DNA of 64,000 nt from assembly GCF_002019855.1 (NCBI RefSeq), contig NZ_CM007717.1, positions 7,387,750 through 7,451,749 on the forward strand. The letters are read 5' to 3'. This document shows, one piece after another, positions 53,311-61,736 of the stretch. A program made the position numbers and the translations under genes. Each line of letters opens with the position of its first letter. Position 1 is the first letter of the stretch. This DNA is from Streptomyces antibioticus. Lineage in GTDB: Bacteria > Actinomycetota > Actinomycetes > Streptomycetales > Streptomycetaceae. The notes beneath the pieces were generated by a model. That model was not told the origin of the DNA, searched no databases, and was given only the letters and a program-made list of their open reading frames with translations.

Positions 53311-53982
53311 CTAGGGGAGTTCGAAGCCCAGAGCCCGTGCCGCCGCGTCCGGGGTGGGCTGTGACCAGCGTTCCAGCGCGATGTGCTGGGCGCTGAGCGA
53401 GCGCGGTTCGGCCCGGTCGAGGTAGAGGGCGCCGTCCAGATGGTCGGTCTCGTGCTGCACGATCCGGGCCGGCCAGCCGGTGAACTCCTCGTCCAGGGCC
53501 CGCCCTTGCTCGTCCTCGCCGGTCAGCCGGACCGCGGCGTGCCGGGCCACCACCGCCTGGTACCCGGGCACGCTCAGACAGCCCTCGTAGAACGCGGCAC
53601 GGCCCGGACCGACGCCGGTGTACGACGGGTTGACCAGCACCCGGAACGGCTGCGGCACCCGGCCGCGGGCGAGGCGCACCTCCTCCGGCACCGGCGCCGG
53701 GTCCTCGATGACGGCGATCCGCAGCCCCACGCCGACCTGCGGGGCGGCGAGCCCCACGCCCGGCGCCGCGTGCATGGTGATCCGCAGCGCCTCGACGAAC
53801 CGGGCCAGCAGGCCGGGGCCGAGCTGCCCTTCGTAGCGCTCGGTGCCGGCGCGCAGGACCGGGTCGCCGGCCGCGACGACGGTCAACGGGCCGCCGGGGG
53901 CGAGGAGTTCCTCGACCCGTTCGGCGAGCGGGGCGAGCGGGGCGCCGGAGGAGCCGGGCGTGCGGGGACTGGTCGGTGCCAT
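53311..53982 (-). CDS. def: peptide deformylase
   Basis: 223 residues. The three metal-site motifs are intact: GVGLAAPQ (75-82), EGCLSVPG with Cys135, and QHETDHLDG with His177, Glu178 and His181. Removes the N-formyl group from nascent proteins. An extra N-terminal segment of about 30 residues precedes the usual start. Streptomyces normally carry several def copies; one resistant copy can protect against actinonin-like inhibitors, but nothing here proves that. Convergent with the flavoprotein gene, with 8 bases between stops. Confidence 0.94.
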   Translation of the reverse strand: MAPTSPRTPGSSGAPLAPLAERVEELLAPGGPLTVVAAGDPVLRAGTERYEGQLGPGLLARFVEALRITMHAAPGVGLAAPQVGVGLRIAVIEDPAPVPEEVRLARGRVPQPFRVLVNPSYTGVGPGRAAFYEGCLSVPGYQAVVARHAAVRLTGEDEQGRALDEEFTGWPARIVQHETDHLDGALYLDRAEPRSLSAQHIALERWSQPTPDAAARALGFELP

Positions 53983-54117
53983 CGGGCCAGGATGCCATGA
54001 CCGCCAGGTGTGTGACGCAGGTCACTTGAAGTGGCGGGAACTCGACCGGGGTCCGTCCCGACTACTGGTCCGTCACGGCTGAAAATCGTCCCCCTGCTGC
54101 CCCCGGAGGGCCCGCTC

Positions 54118-55509
54118 ATGTCCACCGCTCCCTCGACCCTCACGGACGAGGCCCCGAAACAGTCCGGGCCCGCGGCCCCCACCCGCGGCCCCTGGGCACC
54201 GCTGCGCCCGCTGATCCTGCGTCTGCACTTCTACGCCGGTCTGCTCGTCGCCCCGTTCCTGCTGGTCGCCGCCGTCACCGGCTTCCTGTACGCCGGCTCG
54301 TTCCAGGCCGAGAAGCTCGTGTACGCGCACGAGACGACCGTGCCCGTGGGCGACACCAAGCTGCCGGTCTCGGAGCAGGTGGCCGCGGCCCGCAAGGTCC
54401 ACCCCGAGGGCACGGTCTCGGCGGTCCGCCCGTCCCCGGCGGCCGACGCGAGCACCCGGGTGCTGCTCTCCGGCGTGCCGGGTGTGAACCCCGACCACAC
54501 CCTCGCCGTGTTCGTCGACCCCTACACCGCAGAGGTCCGCGGCTCCCTGGAGCAGTACGGGTCGAGCGGAGCGCTGCCTCTGCGCACCTGGATCTCCGAA
54601 CTCCACCGCAATCTGCACCTCGGGGAGACCGGCCGGCTCTACAGCGAACTGGCCGCGAGCTGGCTGTGGGTGATCGCCGGCGGCGGCGTCGTGCTCTGGT
54701 ACTCCCGCCGCCGCGCCCTGCGCAAGGTCCGCGGCACCAGCGGCCGGCGCCGCACCCTGGGGCTGCACGGCACCGTCGGCGTCTGGGCCGCCCTCGGCTT
54801 CTTCTTCCTCTCCGCCACCGGTCTGACCTGGTCGACGTACGCCGGCGCCACCATCGACGAGCTGCGCACCTCGCTCCGCCAGGCCACCCCGTCGATCTCG
54901 GCCACCGCGGGCGGCGGCGAGCACGGCGGCCACGGCGCGGCCTCGGCGGCCGGCGGGGACGGCGAGCACGGCGTGGGGCTCGACAAGGTCCTGTCGGCCG
55001 CCCGCGCCGAGGGCCTCGACGACCCGGTCGAGATCGTCACGCCCCCGGACGCCGAGTCGGCGTACGTGGTCCGTCAGGTGCAGCGCGGTTGGCCGACCGA
55101 ACTGGACACGGTCGCCGTCGACCCGGCCACCGGCCGCGTCACCGACACCCTGCGGTTCGAGGAGTACCCGGTGCTCGCCAAGCTGACCCGCTGGGGCATC
55201 GACCTGCACACCGGTCTGCTGTTCGGTCTGGCCAACCAGATCCTGCTGATGCTGCTCGCGCTCTCCCTGATCCTGCTGATCGTCTGGGGCTACCGGATGT
55301 GGTGGCAGCGCGGGCGGGGCCGCGCGTTCGGACGGCCCATCCCGCGCGGCGCCTGGGCGCAGGTCCCGCCGTACGTCCTGGTCCCGCTGATGGCGGTGAT
55401 CGCGGTGCTCGGCTACTTCGTGCCGCTGCTCGGCATCCCGCTGGCCGCGTTCCTCGTCGTGGACGTGGTCCTCGGGGAGATCGCGCACCGGCGGGCGAAG
55501 CGGGTGTGA
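54118..55509 (+). CDS. PepSY-domain membrane protein (PepSY-associated TM family)
   Basis: 463 residues. Four membrane segments in the family layout: LHFYAGLLVAPFLLVAAVTGFLYAG (about 35-60), ASWLWVIAGGGVVLWY (about 180), GVWAALGFFFLSATGLTWSTY (about 220) and two near 380-445. Two extracytoplasmic PepSY-like regions lie between. The second loop contains GGGEHGGHGAASAAGGDGEHG, a His/Gly-rich stretch that could bind metal. Relatives are often beside iron-uptake or siderophore-reductase genes, but no such gene is seen here. GGAGGG precedes the ATG. Confidence 0.87.
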   Translation: MSTAPSTLTDEAPKQSGPAAPTRGPWAPLRPLILRLHFYAGLLVAPFLLVAAVTGFLYAGSFQAEKLVYAHETTVPVGDTKLPVSEQVAAARKVHPEGTVSAVRPSPAADASTRVLLSGVPGVNPDHTLAVFVDPYTAEVRGSLEQYGSSGALPLRTWISELHRNLHLGETGRLYSELAASWLWVIAGGGVVLWYSRRRALRKVRGTSGRRRTLGLHGTVGVWAALGFFFLSATGLTWSTYAGATIDELRTSLRQATPSISATAGGGEHGGHGAASAAGGDGEHGVGLDKVLSAARAEGLDDPVEIVTPPDAESAYVVRQVQRGWPTELDTVAVDPATGRVTDTLRFEEYPVLAKLTRWGIDLHTGLLFGLANQILLMLLALSLILLIVWGYRMWWQRGRGRAFGRPIPRGAWAQVPPYVLVPLMAVIAVLGYFVPLLGIPLAAFLVVDVVLGEIAHRRAKRV

Positions 55510-55512
55510 ACT

Positions 55513-55550
55513 GCGGCGGCCCGGCGGGAGTTCACCCGCCGGGCCGCCGC
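55513..55550. terminator. strong hairpin after the PepSY gene
   Basis: GCGGCGGCCCGGCGGG and its exact reverse complement pair over 16 bases around the 6-base loop AGTTCA, 4 bases after the stop. The leftward TPR gene ends 27 bases further on, so it probably serves both. Confidence 0.83.
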
Positions 55551-55576
55551 CGTGTGCCGTGCCTGTGCCCTGCGCG

Positions 55577-55960
55577 TCAGATCTCGGGGAACTCCCCGGC
55601 CAGGGCGGAGGCGATCCGCAGATGCGGCGCCGCCTCGTCGTGCCGGCCCTGCCGCTGCAGGGTGCGGCCGAGCATCAGCCGGGCGTACCCCTCCACCGGG
55701 TCGCGCTCCACGATCCGCCGCAACTCCGTCTCGGCGCGCCGCAGTTGGGCCGAGTGGTAGTAGGCGCGGGCCAGCAGCAGCCGGGGTCCGGTCTGCTCCG
55801 GCACCTCCTCGACCAGTCCGACCAGCACCCGCGCGGCGGCGGTGTAGTCCCGCGCGTCGAAGAACAGCCCCGCCCGCTCCCAGCGCTCCGCCGGGGTGCC
55901 GTGGGCGTAGTAGGTGTCCGCGTACGTGTCCTGGTGCGTCGCCTCGTATGTCGTGTCCAC
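55577..55960 (-). CDS. small tetratricopeptide-repeat protein
   Basis: 127 residues, GTG start with AAGGAGG upstream. Residues 25-125 form about three TPR units: ERWERAGLFFDARDYTAAARVLVGLVEE, RLLLARAYYHSAQLRRAETELRRIVER and YARLMLGRTLQRQGRHDEAAPHLRIA. Probably a protein-protein adaptor; partner unknown. Downstream of the pirin gene on the same strand with a 92-base gap containing repeats. Confidence 0.85.
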   Translation of the reverse strand: MDTTYEATHQDTYADTYYAHGTPAERWERAGLFFDARDYTAAARVLVGLVEEVPEQTGPRLLLARAYYHSAQLRRAETELRRIVERDPVEGYARLMLGRTLQRQGRHDEAAPHLRIASALAGEFPEI

Positions 55961-55980
55961 TCGTGACCTCCTTCGAGGCC

Positions 55981-56027
55981 GTCAACCGGCACGGCTGGTT
56001 GAATATTCCACTACATCGACTACATCG
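55981..56027. repeat. A/T-rich promoter region of the TPR gene with 9-base tandem repeat
   Basis: ACTACATCG occurs twice head to tail at 56010-56027, next to the palindrome GAATATTC (56001-56008) and the inverted pair TCAACC/GGTTGA (55982-56002). The block lies just upstream of the TPR gene on its strand and is the least G+C-rich spot nearby. It is probably its promoter and a regulator site; no known consensus is recognised. Confidence 0.45.
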
Positions 56028-56052
56028 GCGAGGTGCGTGCGGCCAGGTCGGG

Positions 56053-57018
56053 TCAGCGCACGCGTCCCCGGGGTTTCAGCGGGGTCGCGGGCAGTTCGGG
56101 GGCGGTGAGCGGGGCGCCGTCGTAGCCGTGCACCTCGCCGAACCGGTCCCCCTTCATCCAGTCCTCGCGGGCCTGGACGATCTCTTCCTGGGAGCGGCCG
56201 ACGAAGTTCCACCACATGACCAGCTCCTCCTCGAACGGCTCGCCGCCGAGCAGCATCAGGCCCGCGTCGGACTCGGCCCGCAGGGGGAGTTCGGTGCGGC
56301 CGCAGCCGAGGTAGAGCATCGACCCGGGAAGCACCGGCACCCCGTCGACCCGCACCTCGCCGGACATCGCGAGGACGCCGTACTCGAAGTCGGGCTCCAG
56401 CGGCAGCCGTACGTCCGTGCCCCGCGCGAGCGCGAGATCGGCGCCGACGATGGGGGTGTACGCCGTTCCCGGCGAGGTCGCGCCGTCGAGGCCGCCGAGG
56501 AGCACGGTGGCCGTGAGGCCGGGCGCGGTGACCGTGGGCAGGTCGGCGTGGTGTTCGAAGTGGGGGTCGGTGTGCCGGTGGGCGTCGGGCAGGGCGACCC
56601 AGAGCTGGGCGCCGTGCAGGAAGCGGGCGTGCGAGCGGGGGCTCTCCTCGGAGTGGCTGATCGCGCGGCCCGAGGTCATCAGCCCGAGTTCCCGGGGCCG
56701 GATGGTCTGGAGGCTGCCCGTCGAGTCGCGGTGCAGCACCTCGCCCTCGTGCAGCCAGCTCACGGTCTGGAGTCCCATGTGGGGGTGCGGCGGGACCTGC
56801 ATGCCCGGTTCGTCGGCGATGTCGTCGGGGCCGTAGTGGTCGACGAAGGCCCAGGCGCCGATCATGCGCCGGCCGAGGTTCGGCAGCAGCCGGCGCACCT
56901 CGGTGGACCCGCCCAGCTTCACATGCCGGGGACTCAGCAGCTCGCGGACGGGTTCGGCGACGACGAATCCACGCCCGCCGCACACACTGGGCACCGGCGC
57001 CCGGTCAAGGTTGCTCAT
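56053..57018 (-). CDS. pirin family protein (bicupin)
   Basis: 321 residues. Metal site in VPPHPHMGLQTVSWLHEGEVLHRDSTGSLQTIRPRELGLMTSGRAISHSEESP, with the His/His/His/Glu set of the N-terminal cupin, and the C-terminal pirin domain (YLGCGRTELPLRAESDAGLMLLGGEPFEEELVMWWNFVGRS). Pirins are iron-binding; some act as quercetin dioxygenases and others as regulators. In Streptomyces one pirin influences central metabolism (PirA). Which role applies cannot be told. A short inverted repeat AGGTTG/CAACCT spans its start codon. Confidence 0.94.
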   Translation of the reverse strand: MSNLDRAPVPSVCGGRGFVVAEPVRELLSPRHVKLGGSTEVRRLLPNLGRRMIGAWAFVDHYGPDDIADEPGMQVPPHPHMGLQTVSWLHEGEVLHRDSTGSLQTIRPRELGLMTSGRAISHSEESPRSHARFLHGAQLWVALPDAHRHTDPHFEHHADLPTVTAPGLTATVLLGGLDGATSPGTAYTPIVGADLALARGTDVRLPLEPDFEYGVLAMSGEVRVDGVPVLPGSMLYLGCGRTELPLRAESDAGLMLLGGEPFEEELVMWWNFVGRSQEEIVQAREDWMKGDRFGEVHGYDGAPLTAPELPATPLKPRGRVR

Positions 57019-57091
57019 ACGGCCAACCTAGCGGTCGCGGGTCCGGCCGTGCGCGAGGAAACGGGCCGTATCGAGGTGCCGTGCGCCGGTC

Positions 57092-57580
57092 TCAGTCGCT
57101 GAGGGCGTCGGCCAGTTCCGTCGAGGCGCGCACTATGTCGGTGTCGCGTTCGGCGAGCAGGTCGCGCAGGACCCCGCGCTGGGCGCGGACGGCCAGCCGG
57201 GCCTGGCGCTCCCAGGCGACATGGTTGTCGGGGTGGCGCAGCAGCTTGGGGTAGGCGGCGGCGGTGTCCTCCCACTGCCGGGCGTCGGCGATGCTCTTGA
57301 GCAGTCGCAGGATCCCGGCGCGGCAGGTGACCTGCGGAAGCCGGACGAGTTCCCAGAGGAAGGGCACGGTCGCCGCCGTCGCCTGGTCCACCACGAAGCC
57401 GTACTGGCAGATCCGGCCGCGCAGTTGACCGAGCGCGGACTCCGCCGTGTCGGCGTCGCCGCGGGCGACGGTGGTGAGCAGTCCGGGGATGGCCGCGGCG
57501 GACCCGGTGGAGTCCTTGATCTCGGGCCACGGCACGTGTTGCAGGGCGTCGAGGGGGGCGGTGGGCTTCATGGCAGTCAT
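57092..57580 (-). CDS. hypothetical helical-repeat protein
   Basis: 162 residues, mostly alpha-helical with HEAT-like periodicity (AAAIPGLLTTVARGDADTAESALGQLRGRI, ATVPFLWELVRLPQVTCRAGILRLLKSIA). No catalytic motif, signal peptide or membrane segment. It resembles small actinobacterial HEAT-repeat proteins of unknown function. Its start lies one base after the stop of the anti-sigma-like ATPase gene on the same strand, so the two are almost certainly cotranscribed. Confidence 0.72.
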   Translation of the reverse strand: MTAMKPTAPLDALQHVPWPEIKDSTGSAAAIPGLLTTVARGDADTAESALGQLRGRICQYGFVVDQATAATVPFLWELVRLPQVTCRAGILRLLKSIADARQWEDTAAAYPKLLRHPDNHVAWERQARLAVRAQRGVLRDLLAERDTDIVRASTELADALSD

Positions 57581-57581
57581 G

Positions 57582-58031
57582 TCAGAGGGGGGTACGGGTC
57601 GGCAGCATCGCCCAGACCGTCTTGCCGGCGGGACGGCGGCGGGTCCAGCCCCAGTGTTCCGAGAGGGCTTCGACGATGTGCAGCCCGCGGCCGTGCTCCA
57701 GCAGCGGGTCGTCGGTGGACGGGTAGACGGGCAGGCGGTCGCTGGGATCGGTGACGGCGCACATCAGGTGGGAGCGGCGCAGGGTGAGCCTGAGCCGGAC
57801 CACGGCACCCGTGCTGTGCGGAAGGCCGTGCAGGACGGCGTTGGCGGCCAGTTCGGTGACGACCATGACCGCGTCGTCGGCACAGTGCTCCAACGACCAT
57901 GCGTCCAGCGTGCGATGGGTGAAGTGCCGTGCCTCGGTGAAACCCTCCCGGCTGCCCGTGAGGTGCAGGGCGGCGGTTCTGGGTGAGTCGAGGACGGACT
58001 CGAGGCTCCGGAACTGCGCAGGTGACGACAC
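57582..58031 (-). CDS. RsbW/SpoIIAB-like ATP-binding regulator (HATPase_c_2)
   Basis: 149 residues, GTG start with AGGGAG 7 bases upstream (an ATG 19 codons earlier is less likely). ATPase marks: the N-box ELAANAVLHGLPHSTG and GRGLHIVEALSEHWGW in the G1 region. Members bind sigma factors or phosphorylate anti-anti-sigma proteins. In Streptomyces they are often encoded beside DUF397 and XRE-DUF5753 genes, as here on the divergent side. Specific partner unknown. Confidence 0.88.
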   Translation of the reverse strand: MSSPAQFRSLESVLDSPRTAALHLTGSREGFTEARHFTHRTLDAWSLEHCADDAVMVVTELAANAVLHGLPHSTGAVVRLRLTLRRSHLMCAVTDPSDRLPVYPSTDDPLLEHGRGLHIVEALSEHWGWTRRRPAGKTVWAMLPTRTPL

Positions 58032-58118
58032 GGTGCATCTCCCTGAGGCGACGTCAGGACGGGGCGCCAGAAGTGCGGTTGACGACACCGCTATTATCCA
58101 CGCTGACGATGTCCTCGT

Positions 58119-58138
58119 GCAATTTCACGGGAAATTGC
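58119..58138. promoter_or_regulatory. dyad in the divergent gap of the WhiJ/AbaA-like trio
   Basis: GCAATTTC-ACGG-GAAATTGC is a perfect 8-base inverted repeat with a 4-base spacer. It is A/T rich against the genome background and centred 33 bases before the DUF397 start. It is the natural candidate site for the XRE regulator encoded 400 bases downstream. Confidence 0.68.
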
Positions 58139-58161
58139 GCGTACGAGCGAGGAGAGTTGCC

Positions 58162-58404
58162 ATGTCGTCAGTACCGGAGTCGGTGCCGAACGGAGTGCGG
58201 GCGAGTTCGCTGGACGCCCGCTGGATCAAGAGCAGTCACAGCAACGCGGAGGGCAACTGCGTCGAGGTCGCGGCCCTCGACGGAGGAGGTGTGGCACTGC
58301 GCAACTCCCGTGATCCCCACGGGCCCGCGCTGGTGTACACACCGGCCGAGGTCGCCGCGTTCGTGGCCGGGGCGAAGGGCGGCGAATTCGACCACCTGAT
58401 CTGA
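58162..58404 (+). CDS. DUF397 protein
   Basis: 80 residues with the family core LDARWIKSSHSNAEGNCVEVAALDGGGVALRNSRDPHGPALVYTPAEVAAFVAGAKGGEFDHL. Found in many copies in each Streptomyces genome, nearly always beside an XRE-DUF5753 gene, where studied pairs behave like regulator and partner (for example the whiJ locus). GGAG precedes the ATG. A 121-base gap separates it from the regulator gene. Confidence 0.93.
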   Translation: MSSVPESVPNGVRASSLDARWIKSSHSNAEGNCVEVAALDGGGVALRNSRDPHGPALVYTPAEVAAFVAGAKGGEFDHLI

Positions 58405-58525
58405 GCACACGCCCGGGCGGGCCGGTCGTGGCGCGCCCGGTGAACTCAATTGCCTTGCTCCGTGCGGTCGGTGGGCGTCGGATGCGATACTGGGTCTGTC
58501 GTCTGCCGGTCCACGGGGAGTCAGG

Positions 58526-59440
58526 ATGTCTGCCGAGTTGCCTCGCGTCTCCCGTCTTGAACCGTATCTGAACCGGGCGGAGCCCGCCCCGACCTTGCTC
58601 AAAATGCTGGTCGGCGTTCAGTTGGCGGGTATGCGGGAGGACGCCGGCCTGGCCCAGGAACAGGCGGCCAGGATGCTCGGGTTCAGCCCGGCCAAGCTGT
58701 CCCGGATCGAGGCGGGCAAGGGCCGCCGCCCACCCACCGAGGCCGATGTCCGCGCCCTGCTCACGCTGTACGAGGCGGACGGTCACGAGGCGTCGGTCCT
58801 GCTGCGTCTGCTGCGGCAGGCGGGCGAGCCGGGTTGGTGGCAGCGCTACGACAAACGGCTGATGCCCGAATGGTTCGACCGGCTGGTCGGACTTCAGGAG
58901 GCGGCCACCGCGATCCGTACCTTCGAGATGCAGTACGTGCCCGGACTGCTCCAGACGCCCGCCTACGCCCGGGCCGTCGTGGAGCGCGGGCTGCCGTCGG
59001 CGCCGGGCCGTGAGGTCGAGCGCCGGGTGGAGCTGCGCACCCGCCGCACCGAACTGCTGCACCGCCCGGACGCCCCGCAGGTGTGGGCGATCCTCGACGA
59101 GTCGGTGCTGCTGCGCGTCCTGGGCAGCCGTGACGTGATGCGCGAACAGCTCGGGCGGCTCATCGAACTGGCCCGGCTGCCCCATGTCACCGTGCAGATC
59201 GTGCCGTTGGACGTCACGCACGCCTCGGCGCCCGCCATACCGGTCACCTATCTGCGGTTCGGCGGCGCCGATCTGCCCGACGTCGTCTATCTGGAGCAGA
59301 TCAGGAGCGCGACGTTCCTGGAGGACCGGGACGAGACGGAGGAGTACCGGGTCGCGCTGGACCGCCTGGCCGACGCGGCCCTCCAGCCGCGCGAGTCCCT
59401 CGCCCTCCTGGAGGGGACGGCGGCGCACCGCTACGGCTGA
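58526..59440 (+). CDS. XRE-family regulator with DUF5753 (WhiJ-like)
   Basis: 304 residues. Helix-turn-helix at about 28-65 (QLAGMREDAGLAQEQAARMLGFSPAKLSRIEAGKG), then DUF5753 (WFDRLVGLQEAATAIRTFEMQYVPGLLQTPAYARAV, then ILDESVLLRVLGSRDVMREQLGRL-E and VYLEQIRSATFLED). Relatives control development or antibiotic production in Streptomyces. Forms a conserved set with the DUF397 gene and the divergent ATPase gene. Confidence 0.92.
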   Translation: MSAELPRVSRLEPYLNRAEPAPTLLKMLVGVQLAGMREDAGLAQEQAARMLGFSPAKLSRIEAGKGRRPPTEADVRALLTLYEADGHEASVLLRLLRQAGEPGWWQRYDKRLMPEWFDRLVGLQEAATAIRTFEMQYVPGLLQTPAYARAVVERGLPSAPGREVERRVELRTRRTELLHRPDAPQVWAILDESVLLRVLGSRDVMREQLGRLIELARLPHVTVQIVPLDVTHASAPAIPVTYLRFGGADLPDVVYLEQIRSATFLEDRDETEEYRVALDRLADAALQPRESLALLEGTAAHRYG

Positions 59441-59488
59441 CGGCCCTGGTCGGGCACCGCTGTCAGTGGTGCCGCATACGATCCGGGC

Positions 59489-59926
59489 ATGCGAGCTTCC
59501 GGAACCTTCACAGTGGCCGACTTCACCCCCGCACCCACACCTGCCGCGGGTGCCGATCCCGCCGCCGGGCCGGGCGCGGAGATCGAGACCGCGGTGCCCG
59601 TCGGTCTCGCCACGATGCGCAAGGAGTTCGAGGGCGAGGTCGTCGGACGCTCCGCCACCCTCTTCACGGCAGCCTTCGACCAGGCGAAGGGCGTGGGCAC
59701 CTATGTCGCGATGGAGTCCTTCGAGGGGACGCTCCACGGCCGCTCCGGTGCCTTCAACTTCGCCCACTCCGCGACGACCACCGGCGAGGACCGACAGAGC
59801 GAGTTCTTCGTCGTTGTCCCGGGCAGCGGAACGGACGAGTTGGCCGGGATCACCGGGTCCGGAGGCATCGCCGTCGACCCGGACGGCACCCACCGCGTCT
59901 GGTTCGACTACGAACTGGGCCGGTAG
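59489..59926 (+). CDS. DUF3224 protein
   Basis: 145 residues. Family core: TAVPVGLATMRKEFEGEVVGRSATLFTAAFDQAKGVGTYVAMESFEGTLHGRSGAFNFAHSATTTG, then FVVVPGSGTDELAGITGSGGIAVDPDGTHRVWFDYEL. A small beta-barrel, dirigent/allene-oxide-cyclase-like fold of unknown function, common in actinobacteria. No signal peptide. Convergent with the methyltransferase gene, with 15 bases between stops. Confidence 0.88.
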   Translation: MRASGTFTVADFTPAPTPAAGADPAAGPGAEIETAVPVGLATMRKEFEGEVVGRSATLFTAAFDQAKGVGTYVAMESFEGTLHGRSGAFNFAHSATTTGEDRQSEFFVVVPGSGTDELAGITGSGGIAVDPDGTHRVWFDYELGR

Positions 59927-59941
59927 CGGCCCGGCACCGGT

Positions 59942-60760
59942 CTAGCCGAGGCGTCCCGCTCCGCCGAACTCGATCCACTCCTGGGTGAGCTGACGGGGCG
60001 CCACCTCGGTGTCGGGGCGCCAGGTGGAGACCTCCACCAGGCCCGGTTCGAGGATCTCCAGCCCGTCGAACAGCCGGGCCACGTCCTTCTCCTGGCGCAC
60101 CCGGCCCCAGTGCCCCTGCGTGGCCTGGTCCATGAAGTCGGTGACGAACTCCCGCACCTTCGGGTCCTCGCTGACCAGTTGGCACATCACCAGGACACTG
60201 CCGGGCGCCAGACGCTCGGTCACCCGGCGCACCACGGCCTGCGGGCCGTCGGTCTCGCTGTCCGGGATGCAGTGGAACACCGAGTTGAACAGCACGGCCG
60301 CCGGCTGCGAGAAGTCGATCAGCCGCTCGGTGTCGGGGTGCGTGAAGATCGCCTCCGTCTCGCGCAGGTCGGCGTGGATCACCGTGGTGCGCTCGTCCTG
60401 CTCCAGCAGGGCGCGGCCGTGGACGAGGACCATCGGGTCGTTGTCGACGTAGACGACGTGCGCGGTCGGGTCGATGCTCTGGGCGACCTGGTGGACGTTG
60501 TTCTGCGTGGGCAGACCGGATCCGTGGTCCAGGAACTGCCGGATGCCGAACTCCTGCGTCAGCGTCCGCACGACCCGCTGGAGGAAGCGCCGGTTGTTCA
60601 GCGCGAGGGCGCGGGTGCTGGGGACGACCTTGTCCAGCTCCTCGCAGGCGGCGCGGTCCGCCGCGTAGTTGTCCTTGCCGCCGAGATAGTGGTCGTACAT
60701 GCGCGCGGCCGTCGGAACCGTGGCGTCGATCTTCGTGGACAGAGGCTTTCCTGACTGCAT
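59942..60760 (-). CDS. S-adenosyl methyltransferase, PF04672 family
   Basis: 272 residues. Starts near KIDATVPTAARMYDHYLGGKDNYAADRAACEEL, the signature of the actinobacterial PF04672 (formerly DUF574) family. FLDHGSGLPTQNNVHQVAQSIDPTAHVVYVDNDPMVLVHGRALL forms the SAM-binding region, and AVLFNSVFHCIPD follows. Members are multicopy in Streptomyces and their substrates are unknown. Start chosen at the ATG preceded by GGGGGAAGAG. Confidence 0.92.
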   Translation of the reverse strand: MQSGKPLSTKIDATVPTAARMYDHYLGGKDNYAADRAACEELDKVVPSTRALALNNRRFLQRVVRTLTQEFGIRQFLDHGSGLPTQNNVHQVAQSIDPTAHVVYVDNDPMVLVHGRALLEQDERTTVIHADLRETEAIFTHPDTERLIDFSQPAAVLFNSVFHCIPDSETDGPQAVVRRVTERLAPGSVLVMCQLVSEDPKVREFVTDFMDQATQGHWGRVRQEKDVARLFDGLEILEPGLVEVSTWRPDTEVAPRQLTQEWIEFGGAGRLG

Positions 60761-60891
60761 CTCTTCCCCCAGCTCCCAGCCGTGCCGGTGCCGGCGCGGT
60801 CGACAACCCATCCTAGGGAAACGGCAATTGGCCCCACCACCCCCCTTGATCGGTGGTTCCCGTGAAGGTGTCGACCTTCGGGACGCGGCTC

Positions 60892-60924
60892 TGGACTGCT
60901 GGTCCAAAGCTTGGACTCATGGTC
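60892..60924. promoter_or_regulatory. two direct/dyad repeats before the DauR-like gene
   Basis: TGGACTGCTGGTC (60892-60904) and TGGACTCATGGTC (60912-60924) repeat with exactly 20-base spacing, two helical turns. Each is itself a dyad (TGGAC-N5-GTCCA in the first, one mismatch in the second). They lie 55-85 bases before the regulator start, fitting autoregulation or control of the regulator/ammonia-lyase pair. Confidence 0.62.
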
Positions 60925-60977
60925 TAATCGAGGGGTCGGGCAGCGAGGTGGCCGGGCAGCGAGGCGGAGGAGGACGG

Positions 60978-61736
60978 ATGGCCGGTGCGGACCCCCGGGA
61001 CACCGAGCGGGACGCGATCCTGCGGGCGCTCGCGCCCGTCGTGGACGGCATCGCGGCGACGTTCGGACCGGTGTGCGAGGTGGTGCTGCACGACTACCGG
61101 CGCCCCGAGCGGTCCGTCGTCGCCGTCGCGGGCACGGTGACCGGACGCACGGTCGGCGGTGCGATGAGCGAGATCGGCATGCGGATGCTCGCCCGCGGCG
61201 ACACCGCCGAGCCCGAGCTGAACTACGTCACCCGCACCGGTGACGGCCGGCTGGTGAAGTCGTCCACGATGGTGCTGCGCGACTCCACGGGCGCGGTGTT
61301 CGGCGCCCTGTGCGTCAACGTGGACGTCACCGAGGTCGACCGGGTGCGCGGGCTGCTGGACGCGCTCGCCGGCCCTGAAGGCCCCATCGGCCCCACCGGC
61401 CCCACCGGCCTCGCCGCCCCGCCGGCCGACGCCCCGGTGACGACCTTCGGCGACGACATCGACTCCGTCGTGGAGGCGCTGCTCGACGCCCTGCTCGACG
61501 CCCCGCTGCGGGGCCGGGACCAGACCTGGGCCGGCCTGGACCGCGGGCGGCGGCTCGCGCTCTTCCGCGGTCTGGACGAGCGGGGCGTGTTCGCCGTACG
61601 CCGGGCGATCGAGCAGGTCGCCGCCCGCCTCGGCATCTCCCGCGCCTCCGCCTACAGCTATCTCGCGCAGTCCAGGGCGGCCGCCGCCGACGCCCCCGCC
61701 GGTACCGACGACACCTCTCAGGGAGCACAGCCGTGA
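60978..61736 (+). CDS. YheO/DauR-like PAS plus helix-turn-helix regulator
   Basis: 252 residues. N-terminal YheO-type PAS domain (ILRALAPVVDGIAATFGPVCEVVLHDYRRPERSVVAVAGTVTGRTVGGAMSE, KSSTMVLRDSTGAVFGALCVNVDVT; residues 10-125), then a collagen-like linker of Gly-Pro-x triplets (GPEGPIGPTGPTG) and a C-terminal HTH_22 domain (RGVFAVRRAIEQVAARLGISRASAYSYL). DauR controls D-amino-acid catabolism in Pseudomonas. GGAGGA precedes the ATG. The stop overlaps the start of a PLP ammonia-lyase gene by 4 bases, so the two form a regulator-enzyme unit. Confidence 0.9.
   Translation: MAGADPRDTERDAILRALAPVVDGIAATFGPVCEVVLHDYRRPERSVVAVAGTVTGRTVGGAMSEIGMRMLARGDTAEPELNYVTRTGDGRLVKSSTMVLRDSTGAVFGALCVNVDVTEVDRVRGLLDALAGPEGPIGPTGPTGLAAPPADAPVTTFGDDIDSVVEALLDALLDAPLRGRDQTWAGLDRGRRLALFRGLDERGVFAVRRAIEQVAARLGISRASAYSYLAQSRAAAADAPAGTDDTSQGAQP

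Noticed and set aside
52018..53364. 448-codon Arg-rich frame inside the flavoprotein gene
   Set aside because: Shadow frame of the real gene at 51884-53302; no conserved motifs.
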